Shown piece by piece: positions 45,221-54,157 of a DNA stretch of 64,000 nt. Position 1 is the stretch's first letter. Each line of letters begins with the position of its first letter. Source of the stretch: Streptomyces ochraceiscleroticus. Lineage in GTDB: Bacteria; Actinomycetota; Actinomycetes; Streptomycetales; Streptomycetaceae. The notes below the pieces were generated by a model. That model was given only the letters and a program-made list of their open reading frames with translations, did not search any database and was not told the origin of the DNA. The DNA lies in NCBI RefSeq assembly GCF_000720485.1, contig NZ_JOAX01000001.1, forward strand, positions 403,207-467,206. The letters run 5' to 3'. The position numbers and the translations under genes were made by a program.

Positions 45221-46648
45221 TCAATCATTGTCTGGCTCAGTAGCCGACTCGTATTGCATGAGCGAGCCGGACTGGTATGGGCGTCGAGTGGTGAGATGGG
45301 CGTGGGTGAGGGAGGGGTGGGCCAGGGGTTTGGTTTGCCAGAGGTGGTGGAGGAGGGTGCGTTCGCGGGTGTGGAAGTCGGGGGTGGGGCCCGTGCGGTG
45401 GGCGCGGCGGCGGAGGAAGGCCAGGGAGGTGGCCAGCGCGGCGTACTCGGTGACGGCTCGGGCGGCGGCCGGGCCGTGGGTGCGGCGGGCTATCGAGCGG
45501 GCGAGGGCGCGCGTCCTGAGGGAGGAGAGGGTGAGCGGGTCGGTCGGGTTGAGCCAGCCGGCGGCCGCGTACGGGGGCAGGTACGTGCGCAGGGAGAGCA
45601 GCTCCTGGCGGCGGGACCAGACGGCGAGGCAGGAGAGGGCGGCGAAGACCGGGACCATGAAGAGCCCGTAGACCGCCAGGAAGCCGAAGCTGCCGAGGGA
45701 CGAGGCACTGTTCCATATGGAGTGGAGCAGGATCGCCGTCGTGAGGCCGAGGGCGGGGAGCGCCAGGCGCAGCGGGCGGTGGTGGGGGTAGCGGGTCGCG
45801 GCTATGCCGAAGGACAGGCCCGTCAGGACCGTGAAGAGCGGGTGCGCGAACGGCGACATGATGACGCGTACGAAGAAGGTGCCCGCCGTGAGGGAGTCGG
45901 CGAGGCCGGCCAGTGAGTGCAGGCTGAGCGAGCCGAGCGAGAGGTCGCGGCCGACGGCGTTGCCGAGGTAGAGGACGTTCTCGGTGAACGCGAATCCGGT
46001 GGCGGTGAGGCCCGCGATGACGACGCCGTCCGTGATGCCGTCGACGTGCCGGCGGCGGAAGACGAAGAGGAGGAGGACGGCGGCGGCCTTCGCCGTCTCC
46101 TCGACGACCGGCGCGACGACCGTACTGCTCCAGGTCTCGGCGTCGGTCGGGGAGACGCTGGCGATGTTCGTACTCAGCCATTGGGTCGCGAAGCCGTTGG
46201 CGGTGATCGCGACGAGGGTCGCGGCGCAGGCGCCCCAGGCGAAGGCGAAGGCGAGGTTGCGCCAGGGTTCCGGGTCCACGCGGTCCAGCCAGCGGAAGGC
46301 CGTGACGAGGATCGGTACCGGGAAGACGGCGAGGGCGAAGCCGACCAGGAACCCTTCCGTGCCGGTCTGGCGGCGGACCAGGGTCAGGATGGCTATGCCG
46401 GAAACCGTCAGCAGGGCTATGAGGGCGATCAGGGAGGCGATGCGGAGCGCCGCCCGGCGGGGGGAGCGTTGCTTGCCTACGCGTACGCCGCTGCCGTGCT
46501 CGAGTGCGCCTCTGCTGTGTTCGTGCATGCCTCTGCGGTGGGTGTCCGTCGGTGTGCCGTCGGGGGGCTGGGGCAGAGGCGGGGGGCCGCTCGGGGGTCC
46601 GTACGGGGGGCCCGAGGGGCGGTCCGGTGACGGCTTGGACGGGTGCAC
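45221..46648 (-). CDS. PrsW-family intramembrane metalloprotease
   Basis: From GTG 46648 the protein is 475 residues; the frame is open to 46768. A Pro-rich cytosolic head (about 60 residues) precedes eight or so membrane helices. The family's catalytic motifs are present: APVVEETAKAAAVLLLF (EExxK type), GFAFTENVLYLGNA, SPFAHPLFTVLTG and LLHSIWNSASS. PrsW-type proteases cut membrane-bound anti-sigma factors in Bacillus. In actinobacteria the substrate is unknown, and the nearby membrane-anchored sigma factor (54 kb) is one speculative candidate. The cytosolic C terminus (about 130 residues) is Arg- and His-rich. It ends 35 bases from the convergent SRA-HNH gene. Confidence 0.92.
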   Translation of the reverse strand: MHPSKPSPDRPSGPPYGPPSGPPPLPQPPDGTPTDTHRRGMHEHSRGALEHGSGVRVGKQRSPRRAALRIASLIALIALLTVSGIAILTLVRRQTGTEGFLVGFALAVFPVPILVTAFRWLDRVDPEPWRNLAFAFAWGACAATLVAITANGFATQWLSTNIASVSPTDAETWSSTVVAPVVEETAKAAAVLLLFVFRRRHVDGITDGVVIAGLTATGFAFTENVLYLGNAVGRDLSLGSLSLHSLAGLADSLTAGTFFVRVIMSPFAHPLFTVLTGLSFGIAATRYPHHRPLRLALPALGLTTAILLHSIWNSASSLGSFGFLAVYGLFMVPVFAALSCLAVWSRRQELLSLRTYLPPYAAAGWLNPTDPLTLSSLRTRALARSIARRTHGPAAARAVTEYAALATSLAFLRRRAHRTGPTPDFHTRERTLLHHLWQTKPLAHPSLTHAHLTTRRPYQSGSLMQYESATEPDND

Positions 46649-46878
46649 TCTTCGACAGTAACCACGAGGTGGCGGCTGCGCGCGGAGTCGTGCACCGGGG
46701 CTGAGAGCCGATGGGTGGGGCGGTCGGTACGGGCCAGTTTTGACTGCACTTGCGCGCGGATTGGACACGTACGGAGGGGAGCTGAGCGGACGGGAGCTGT
46801 ACGGGTGCGGACGCCCCGGCGCCCCCCCATCCGCTCAGTCCGTGTCCGCTCGGTCCGTGTCGGCCAGTCCGCGTCGGC

Positions 46879-47730
46879 TCAGTCGGTGCGGCGGCGGAAG
46901 AGGAGGTCGTGGACGACGTGGCCCTTGTCCAGGCCCTGGCCCTCGAACTTGGTGAGCGGGCGGAAGCCGGGGCGGGGCGCGTAGCCGCTGTCCGGGTGGA
47001 GGTTCTCCAGGCTGGGCTCGGCGCTCAGGACCTCGAGCATCTGCTCCGCGTACGGCTCCCAGTCGGTGGCGCAGTGGACGATCGCGCCCGGGGCGAGCCG
47101 CGTGCTGACCAGGGAGAGGAACTCCGGCTGGATCAGGCGGCGCTTGTGGTGGCGCTTTTTCGGCCACGGGTCGGGGAAGTACACGCGCAGACCGGCCAAG
47201 GAGGCGGGCGCGAGCATCTCGCGGAGGAGGATGATCGCGTCGCCGTTGGCCACGCGGATGTTGGACAGGCCATTGCGCTCGGCGAGGGCGAGGAGGTTGC
47301 CCTGGCCGGGGGTGTGGACGTCGCAGGCGAGGATGCCGGTGTCCGGGTCGGCGGCGGCCATCTGGGCCGTCGCCTCGCCCATGCCGAAGCCGATCTCCAG
47401 GACGACGGGCAGGCCGTCGAAGAGCTCGTCGAGGTCGATCCGGGACAGGCCGTCGATGTCCAGGCCCCACTTGGGCCACAGGCGGCGGAGCGCGTCGGCC
47501 TGGGAGGGCGACACCCGGCTGCGGCGCGGCTGGAACGAGCGGATGCGGCGCTCGTGGTGCGAGCCCGCCGGGTCGGCGGCCGGTCCGGTGCCGTCGGGGA
47601 ACATCGGCTCGCCGCGGTGGCGTACGGGCGTCTGCCGTGCCGGGGGCGTCTGCGGGTCGGCGGAGGCGCCTGCGTGCCCCTCGGGTGCGGTGGGGGCGGC
47701 GTCGGCTGGGGTGACGGGGTTCTCGGACAC
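46879..47730 (-). CDS. trmB: tRNA (guanine-46-N7)-methyltransferase
   Basis: TrmB puts m7G at position 46 of tRNA using S-adenosylmethionine. The 283-residue protein has an actinobacterial extra N terminus (about 60 residues, Pro/Ala-rich) and then RIRSFQPRRSRVSPSQ. The SAM site is VVLEIGFGMGEATAQMA, the second loop is GILACDVHTPG, and the catalytic/tRNA motif is VYFPDPWPKKRHHKRRLIQ. FRPLTKFEGQGLDKGHVVHDL is the C-terminal part. It starts at GTG 47730. It is likely monocistronic, with the PrsW gene 230 bases downstream. Confidence 0.95.
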   Translation of the reverse strand: MSENPVTPADAAPTAPEGHAGASADPQTPPARQTPVRHRGEPMFPDGTGPAADPAGSHHERRIRSFQPRRSRVSPSQADALRRLWPKWGLDIDGLSRIDLDELFDGLPVVLEIGFGMGEATAQMAAADPDTGILACDVHTPGQGNLLALAERNGLSNIRVANGDAIILLREMLAPASLAGLRVYFPDPWPKKRHHKRRLIQPEFLSLVSTRLAPGAIVHCATDWEPYAEQMLEVLSAEPSLENLHPDSGYAPRPGFRPLTKFEGQGLDKGHVVHDLLFRRRTD

Positions 47731-47918
47731 AGTGGGTCGATTCTACGGGCGGGGGAGTGGAGGGCAGGGGCGGCGGTATGGGGTCGGTGGTCGGGGTGGC
47801 CTTCCGGCTGCGCGCCGGTGGGCGTGCCGCTGTGCCCACCCTCCCCCAAGCCCTTGAGGAGCAGGGGGTACCCCCATCGCCCCAGCGGCACGATTGCCCA
47901 CAGCGGCGGCGGACCGGG

Positions 47919-49289
47919 TTACCCGAGAGTCCGCAGGGCTCGGTCCGCGATCTCTCGGCCGATGGGCAAGGAGGCCGTCGCCGCCGGGGACGGGGCGTTG
48001 AGGACGTGGATGGTGTGGGGGCCCTCGGTGATGAGGAAGTCGTCCACCAGGGTGCCGTCGGGCAGGACCGCCTGGGCGCGGACGCCGGCCGGGGCGGGGA
48101 TGAGGTCGTCGGCCGTGATCGCCGGGAGCAGGCGGCGGACCGCGTCCGTGAAGGCGCGCTTGGAGAGGGAGCGGTGCAGCTCGCCCGCGCCGTACCGCCA
48201 GTGGCGGCGGGCTATCTGCCAGGCGCCCGGATACGCCAGGGTGCCGGCCAGCTCGGCGGGCCGGACCGTCCGCCAGTCGTACCCCTCGCGGGCCAGGGCC
48301 GGGACGGCGTTCGGTCCGAGGTGGACCTCGCCGTGGACGCCGCGGGTGAGGTGGACGCCGAGGAACGGGAAGGCCGGGTCGGGGACGGGGTAGACCAGGC
48401 CGCGGACCAGGGAGTCGCGCGCGGGGGAGAGGGAGTAGTACTCACCGCGGAACGGGACGATGCGCATCCCGGGGGCGTCACCGGCCAGCCGGGCGACGCG
48501 GTCGCAGTGCAGCCCCGCGCAGTTCACCAGGGCGCGGGCGCGGACGACCCGGCCCGTGGACGTGCGGACCGCGACGCGGCCGCCGCGCCGGCCGATCGTA
48601 CGGACGTCCGCGCCGTACTCGATGCGCGCGCCGGCCTCCGTAGCGAGGCGGCCCAGCCGGTCCGCGACCGCGCCGAAGTCGGCGACGCCGGTTGTGCCCA
48701 CGTGGATGGCCGCGAGGCCGCGCACCTCGGGCTCGTACTCCAGGATCTGCGCGGGGCCCAGCTCGCGGACGGGGATGCCGTGCTCACGGCCGCGCTGGAT
48801 CAGGGAGTGCAGACGGGGCAGCTCGGCGCGGTCGGTGGCGACGATCAGCTTGCCGGTGATGTCGTGCGGGATGTCGTGCTCGGCGCAGAACTTGACCATC
48901 TCGGCCGAGCCTTCGAGCGCGAAGCGGGCCTTGAGGGAGCCGGGTGGGTAGTAGATGCCGCTGTGGATCACGCCGCTGTTCCGGCCCGTCTGGTGGCGGG
49001 CGGGGCCGGGCTCCTTCTCCAGCACGACGACGCGGGTGCCGGGGGCTGCCCGGGTGATCGCGTACGCCGTCGAGAGGCCGACGATGCCGGCGCCGATGAT
49101 CACGACGTCACAGTCGGAGCGGGGAGCCGCGCCGGGCGCCCCGGCGGGCCGAGAGGCGTCGACGGTCCGCGCGTCGTCCCCTCGCGCGCCCGCGGGCTCC
49201 GCCGTCCCTGTTTCCGCACGCCGCGCGGCCTCCGCGCCCTCACCCGGGGCCTGCCCCGCGGGCCGCCCCTCCGCCTGCTCGAACGTCAT
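47919..49289 (-). CDS. lhgO: L-2-hydroxyglutarate oxidase family FAD enzyme
   Basis: The 456-residue protein is a DAO-fold flavoenzyme. The FAD site is CDVVIIGAGIVGLSTAYAI (about residue 60), followed by VVLEKEPGPARHQTGRNSGVIHSGIYYPPGSLKA, a strong LhgO signature. The ALVNCAGLHCDRVARL and PFRGEYYSLSP blocks and the end HVLNAPSPAATASLPIG also fit. LhgO removes the by-product L-2-hydroxyglutarate, passing electrons to quinone or oxygen. The first 58 residues are an Ala/Gly/Arg-rich extension absent from most homologues, so a downstream start may be the true one. It is a single gene with no obvious operon. Confidence 0.9.
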   Translation of the reverse strand: MTFEQAEGRPAGQAPGEGAEAARRAETGTAEPAGARGDDARTVDASRPAGAPGAAPRSDCDVVIIGAGIVGLSTAYAITRAAPGTRVVVLEKEPGPARHQTGRNSGVIHSGIYYPPGSLKARFALEGSAEMVKFCAEHDIPHDITGKLIVATDRAELPRLHSLIQRGREHGIPVRELGPAQILEYEPEVRGLAAIHVGTTGVADFGAVADRLGRLATEAGARIEYGADVRTIGRRGGRVAVRTSTGRVVRARALVNCAGLHCDRVARLAGDAPGMRIVPFRGEYYSLSPARDSLVRGLVYPVPDPAFPFLGVHLTRGVHGEVHLGPNAVPALAREGYDWRTVRPAELAGTLAYPGAWQIARRHWRYGAGELHRSLSKRAFTDAVRRLLPAITADDLIPAPAGVRAQAVLPDGTLVDDFLITEGPHTIHVLNAPSPAATASLPIGREIADRALRTLG

Positions 49290-49598
49290 CGCGGCAGCAC
49301 CTCCCCATCACGAGCAACGTCACGTCACGACCGACATACCCATCATGACGGGGGGCACTGACATCCGTCCGTCACCGGCTCCCTCAGCGGCCGCCGCCGG
49401 GCCACGGCCAGGCCGTTGATCAGACCGTTGACAGGTCTGTTGTTCAGCCCGTTGATCAGGTCGGTGACCACGACGAGGACCATGGCGAGGACCGCGCCGG
49501 TGGCCACGCGCCGGGCCGGCAAGAGCAGCCGAAAGAGAACATCCGGCGAGGCGCCGGTACGACGTCGCCACGACGCCCGTACGACGCCGGGCCAGCCC
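49290..49598. other. Intergenic region with short repeats
   Basis: CGTTGATCAG occurs twice and a CGTTGACAG variant once within 49413-49460. A 54-codon minus-strand frame (49343-49507, hydrophobic then basic) lacks a ribosome site and is not called. Confidence 0.35.
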
Positions 49599-51200
49599 CT
49601 AAACCGGCGCCACCAGCAGCGGCCGGGCCCGTTCCCGCAGCTCCACCACGCGCGGCTCGTCGCCGTACGGCTCCAGCCGGTGCAGGAGGTCGCGCACGTA
49701 CTCCGTGGTGCGGGCGGAGGAGATCCGCCCGGCCACCTCGACCGCGCGGGTGCCCGCCGCGCAGGCCGCGTCCAGATTGCCCGATTCCAGCTCGGCCACT
49801 GCCGACACCACCAGCCGCAGGCCGTGCGAGCGCACGAATTCCTCGGTCGGGCGGGACAGGGCCTGTTCCGTGAAGCGCCGTACCTGGCGCGGAAGTCTCA
49901 GATCGCGGTAGCACTCGGCGGCATCGGCCGCGAACCGCTCGTACGAGTAGAAGTCCAGCCAGGACGGGTCGGGGTCGCCCTCACGGGACCGTTCGAGCCA
50001 GCCCTCGGACGCCTTCAGAGCGACCTCGCAGGCGCGGCCCTCGCCGGCCTTCGCCTGGGCGCGCGCCTCGACCAGCCGGAAGAAGCTCATCGTGCGGGCC
50101 GTCGCCAGCCCCCGGTTGCGCTCCAGCGCGGCCTGGGCGAGGTCGACGCCCTCGTCGGCGAAGCCGCGGTAGGTCGCCTGCAGCGACATCGATGCGAGGA
50201 CGTAGCCGCCCAGGGGTACGTCGGCGGCGGCTCGGGCGAGGCGCAGCGCCTGGATGTAGTACCGCTGCGCCGCCTCCTGCTGGCCCGTGTCGAACGCCAT
50301 CCAGCCGGCCAGCCGGGTCAGCTCGGCGGTGGCGCCGAACAGCGCGCGCCCCACCTCGTCGCTGTACGAGGCGAGGAGTAACGGCGCCGCGTCCACCCGG
50401 AGGCACTCGGGCACCATCGAGGAACGCCAGTCGCCGCCGCCGTACTTGGAGTCCCAGCGGCGCGCGTCCTCGGCCGCCTCGCGCAGCTTGGAGACGTCGC
50501 TGTGGCCGACGTGCTGGGGCAGCGGCTCGCCGCCGGCGGCCGCCGTGTCCTTCGGGTCGTCCATGCCGGCGGGGTCCTTGCCCAGTGGGACAGACGTACT
50601 GGGTACCCCGGAGACCGTCGGCGCGCTACCAGGTGCGGCCGTCGGCCCCGAAGGGCCACCCTCGGGCCCCGCGTCCGTATCCGTGTCCTGCGGGCCGCCC
50701 CGCCCCGTTCTCGCCTCGGGGACGCCCCGCGCCACCGAGCTGTCGGCCGGGGATATGAGCCAGCGGGAGGCCGGAGTGGCGTATGCGCTGACGGAGAAGG
50801 AACCGGCCAGGCTCTGCCAGATGCCGCCGCCGCCCGCCCGCCGTCCGGCCAGATCCAGCCGGTACAGCTCGGTCGCGGACCGTACGGCCGCGTTCACGTC
50901 GCGCGGGAAGGCCAGGCCCACCTCGGGCGCGGGGTCGGCGTCGGCCAGCCCGATTTCGTGCAGCGGCACCGGCCGGCCGAGCTTGCTGCCGATCGCAGCC
51001 GCAATCAAGTGCGGTGCCGCACCCTGCGGAACCATGCCCTTCGACACCCACCGGGCGACCGAGGTCTTGTCGTAGCGAAGAGTCAGGCCACGCTGCGCAC
51101 CGAGGTCGTTGACCCGGCGGGCGAGCCCGGCGTTACTGATCCCCGCGAGGGCGAGAACGGTGCCGAGTTTTTCGTTCGGCCCGCGAGTATCCCTGGACAT
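49599..51200 (-). CDS. Sporulation-associated regulator with HTH and TPR-like repeats
   Basis: The 533-residue protein starts at ATG 51200, with GAGGGG just upstream ([34 protein letters not shown]). The N-terminal ~75 residues form a helix-turn-helix domain of a Streptomyces-specific type ([32 protein letters not shown]). A Gly/Pro/Asp-rich linker (about 155-225) and a C-terminal set of helical hairpins (about 250-530, for example [42 protein letters not shown]) resemble tetratricopeptide repeats. In S. coelicolor the positional homologue is annotated as sporulation-associated, as I recall. It probably binds DNA and a protein partner. Its target is unknown. Confidence 0.85.
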   Translation of the reverse strand: MSRDTRGPNEKLGTVLALAGISNAGLARRVNDLGAQRGLTLRYDKTSVARWVSKGMVPQGAAPHLIAAAIGSKLGRPVPLHEIGLADADPAPEVGLAFPRDVNAAVRSATELYRLDLAGRRAGGGGIWQSLAGSFSVSAYATPASRWLISPADSSVARGVPEARTGRGGPQDTDTDAGPEGGPSGPTAAPGSAPTVSGVPSTSVPLGKDPAGMDDPKDTAAAGGEPLPQHVGHSDVSKLREAAEDARRWDSKYGGGDWRSSMVPECLRVDAAPLLLASYSDEVGRALFGATAELTRLAGWMAFDTGQQEAAQRYYIQALRLARAAADVPLGGYVLASMSLQATYRGFADEGVDLAQAALERNRGLATARTMSFFRLVEARAQAKAGEGRACEVALKASEGWLERSREGDPDPSWLDFYSYERFAADAAECYRDLRLPRQVRRFTEQALSRPTEEFVRSHGLRLVVSAVAELESGNLDAACAAGTRAVEVAGRISSARTTEYVRDLLHRLEPYGDEPRVVELRERARPLLVAPV

Positions 51201-51987
51201 GCGCACCCCTCGACCAAGCGACGGCCACCCCGTACTCCCCGGGGCATGCGTCCACCCAGAGTAGTTCGCTGAATCCCGACCGTTAAGGGCCGGTGTCCCG
51301 GATGGCGAGATTCGTGTCTGCGGGGGAGGTCACGCATGGGCATGTGCTCCGGGTACGTGTTGCCGTGCGCCCGTCCGTGCGCGCTGGCCGCTCCAAGGCG
51401 GGCACGTTTCCATGGGACTTGCGTGGGTCGGCCCGCTGCACTGGATCCAGTGGGCTGGGGGACACCGCCACCTCATTCCCCGCGGGTGGCGGTCCGGTCC
51501 GGGGGGTGAGTCCCACCTCCCGGACTGTCGCGATCACTTACGCAACGCATGGGAACGGGACCGCCAGGCGGTCCGTACGGTCCGCTGCCCGGATCGCGCG
51601 CCCCGTTGGCCGCCCCCGAATGCGCCGGGTACGCGCCGAGAGCGCTTCCGTCCGCAACGTATCGGTACGGAACGGACTTTGGCTGAATACCATCACCCGC
51701 CCAATTCCCGCCGCGGGCAGCGCGCAGCACTGAGAAGCGGCGTCCGCGGCTCCTGAAGGCGGTGTGCGGGCCTCTGAGAAGCAGCGTGCGCGGCTCTTCG
51801 GAGCGGTGCCGCGGCACCAGGGGCCGCCCGCGCGTACACGCCGTCCTCATGCCGCCTCCCACCCGCCCCTGTCGTGGCAGAGTGGTCCGCACAACTGCTG
51901 TACAACTGCTGTGCCACGCGCCGTACGGGGCGAATGAGTGCCCCGTGACCGGCGTACGGAGCGACGGGGAGACGGGCGGAGGCCACG
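51201..51987. promoter_or_regulatory. Long regulatory region between the TPR regulator and the AsnB-like gene
   Basis: No gene is seen in these 787 bases. It contains a perfect 14-bp palindrome CACTGGATCCAGTG (51439-51452) and a 23-bp direct repeat (51730-51752 and 51774-51796, CTGAGAAGC-GCGT-CGCGGCTC). It also has an 11-bp tandem repeat ACAACTGCTGT (51891-51901 and 51902-51912). The last is 75 bases before the next start codon and could be an operator. Confidence 0.45.
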
Positions 51988-54078
51988 ATGCGCTGGTTGG
52001 TGGGGTGGAGCAGTACCGCCACGGGCCCGGGCCCCATCGACGACAGCCGTACGGTGCTCCCCGTGGGCGCCCAACTCCTGTGGGGCGACCCCGATCCACT
52101 GTGGGCGGTCGGCGACTGGCGCCCCGATGAAGTACGCATCGTGCAGGCCGACCCCGAGACCCGGATCGCGGTCTTCGGGGTGTGCGGCGCCACCGACGAC
52201 CAGTTGCGGGTGGGACTCCTCGCCGCGCGCGGTGGCGCACTGCGCCATCTCACCGCCTGGCCCGGCAGTTACACCGCCGTCGCCCAGGTGGGCCGGCGGC
52301 TCACGGTCACGGGCGATCTGGCGGGCGCCCGCCCGGTGTTCCACACCCGGTGGGCGGGCGGCACGGCCTATGCGACCGCCGCCCTGCCGCTCGCCGACCT
52401 GATCGAGGCGAGCCTCGACGTGGGGCACCTCGCGGCACTGCTGGCCTGCCCGGACGCCCCCGAGGCGCTCGGCACCGGCACGCCGTACACGGGCGTGCGG
52501 CGCGTCCCGCCCGGCCACGCCCTCGTACTGCGCGGCGGCTCCAGCGAGATCACCTCGTACGAACAGACCCATTCGCTCGCCGTCTCGGCGCCGCAGCTCG
52601 CGCCCGAACAGGCCGTGGACGGCGTGCGGGAGGCGCTCGTGGACGCCGTACGGGCCCGGCTGGCGGCCCCGCGGCACGCGCCCGACCCGCACGGCGGCCC
52701 GGGCGCCGCGGGCGGCCTGGACCCCGGTCCGGTGCCCGGCATGGGCCCGGAGGACCGACGGGCCGCGCGCGGCGCACCGGCACCCGGCATCGGCGCCGAC
52801 CTGTCAGGCGGCAGCGCGTCCGGGACGCTGGCGCTGCTCGCGGCCGGCCTGCCGGGGCAGCCGGGGCGGCTCAACGGGCAGGGCGAGCGGCTCCTCGCGG
52901 TGACCTTCAACGACCGGGCCGGCAACGGAGGCCAGGCGTACCGGGAGGCCGAGCTGGAGCGTGCCCGCAGCATCGCGGACAACCCGCGGCTGCACCACGT
53001 GGTGGTCGCCGCGGGCGAGGAGGCGCTCCCGTACGCGGACCTGGGGGCGGGGCCGCTCACGGACGAGCCGGGGCCCTCGATGGTCGCCGCCGAACGGCAC
53101 CGCAGGCGGCTGCTCTCCGGGAGCGCCGACCACTTCGTGGGGCACGGCGCGCGACAGGTACTGGACGCCCATCCGGCGCGTCTGGCGGACCTGTTGCTCG
53201 ACCGGCGGCGCCGGCACCTGCTGCGCCCGGTCACGGCGCTGGCGAAGGCCGACGGCGCGGCCACGCACTCGGTGTTCATACCGTTCACGGTCTACCGGGC
53301 GGCGCGGAAGCTGGCCCGCACGCCCTACAGGGCGGGCATCTCCGCGGCCGCCGCGCGTCTCCTGGGGCGGGAGTTCGTGGACGAGGCGGTGGCGGGCAGC
53401 GCCGTGGAAGCCTCGCTGGCGGCGCTCACGTGGTGCCGGCCCGGCCCTGCCGCGCGCTGGCTCACGGGGGAAGCGCTCGCTGAAGTATCGGTTCGGCTGA
53501 GCGAGGCGGCACTCCGGGCCCCGGCCGTCGGCCGCCCCGGGGAACGCCGGGCACGCGCGGCGCTCGCCCGGCACGCCGCCGACCACCGCGTCTTCGAGCA
53601 GGCCGCCGAGGTACGGAACCAACGGCTGCACGCGCCCTTCCTGGACAACCAGGTGGTACTCGCCTGCCGCGCGCTCCCTGACACGCTCAGGGTGCAACCG
53701 GGGGCGCGGGCCTCGGTGTTGCGCGCCGTGCTCTCCGGGGCGGGCATCCGCGATCTGCCACCGGGCTGGGGCGCGACCTCGCACGTGACGCACGCGGCGG
53801 CGGTACGGGCCGGGCTGCGCGCCTCCATGGACGACCTCGTGCGGCTCTTCGACGCGCCGCTGCTCGCCGACGCGGGGCTGGTGGAGGCCCGCGTCGTACG
53901 CAAGGCGCTGCGCGCCGCGGCCGAGGGCGCGCCGCTGCCCCTGGACGGCCTGGCGGAGCTGGTCTCGACGGAGCTGTGGCTGCGCCGGCTGCTCGCCCGG
54001 CGCGGCACGTGCTGGACGGGCGCGGCGGCACCCCGTCAGCGCGCCGTGTCGACCGGCGTCGAACGACTGGCGCTGTAG
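51988..54078 (+). CDS. Asparagine-synthetase-like protein with degenerate active sites
   Basis: The 696-residue protein starts at ATG 51988 (GGAGG 5 bases upstream), MRWLVGWSSTATG. The N-terminal ~200 residues follow the AsnB glutaminase-like fold (VRRVPPGHALVLRGG near 170). Residue 2 is Arg, not the catalytic Cys, so it cannot use glutamine in the usual way. The synthetase domain carries DLSGGSASGTLALLAAG (Ser273-Ser278) in place of SGGLDSS; the Asp of the pyrophosphate loop is Ala277. HAPFLDNQVVLACRALP near 545 is the typical C-terminal block. The overall form resembles lasso-peptide cyclase (C protein) more than housekeeping AsnB, but no precursor, B1/B2 protease or transporter gene is near. 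It is convergent with the sigma factor gene 79 bases on. Confidence 0.8.
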   Translation: MRWLVGWSSTATGPGPIDDSRTVLPVGAQLLWGDPDPLWAVGDWRPDEVRIVQADPETRIAVFGVCGATDDQLRVGLLAARGGALRHLTAWPGSYTAVAQVGRRLTVTGDLAGARPVFHTRWAGGTAYATAALPLADLIEASLDVGHLAALLACPDAPEALGTGTPYTGVRRVPPGHALVLRGGSSEITSYEQTHSLAVSAPQLAPEQAVDGVREALVDAVRARLAAPRHAPDPHGGPGAAGGLDPGPVPGMGPEDRRAARGAPAPGIGADLSGGSASGTLALLAAGLPGQPGRLNGQGERLLAVTFNDRAGNGGQAYREAELERARSIADNPRLHHVVVAAGEEALPYADLGAGPLTDEPGPSMVAAERHRRRLLSGSADHFVGHGARQVLDAHPARLADLLLDRRRRHLLRPVTALAKADGAATHSVFIPFTVYRAARKLARTPYRAGISAAAARLLGREFVDEAVAGSAVEASLAALTWCRPGPAARWLTGEALAEVSVRLSEAALRAPAVGRPGERRARAALARHAADHRVFEQAAEVRNQRLHAPFLDNQVVLACRALPDTLRVQPGARASVLRAVLSGAGIRDLPPGWGATSHVTHAAAVRAGLRASMDDLVRLFDAPLLADAGLVEARVVRKALRAAAEGAPLPLDGLAELVSTELWLRRLLARRGTCWTGAAAPRQRAVSTGVERLAL

Positions 54079-54157
54079 CCCCGCCGGCTCGGCCGAAGGC
54101 GCCGGGCCGACCGCTCGGGAGCGCCCCTCAGAAGCCCCTCCCGGCCCCCTCAGCGGC

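Noticed and set aside
49343..49507. 54-codon minus-strand frame with a hydrophobic start
   Set aside because: No ribosome binding site and includes the short CGTTGATCAG repeats; insufficient support.
51207..54078. Lasso-peptide biosynthetic cluster
   Set aside because: Only a C-protein-like gene is present. No precursor, B1/B2 or transporter gene was found in the flanking 2 kb, and its catalytic residues are altered.
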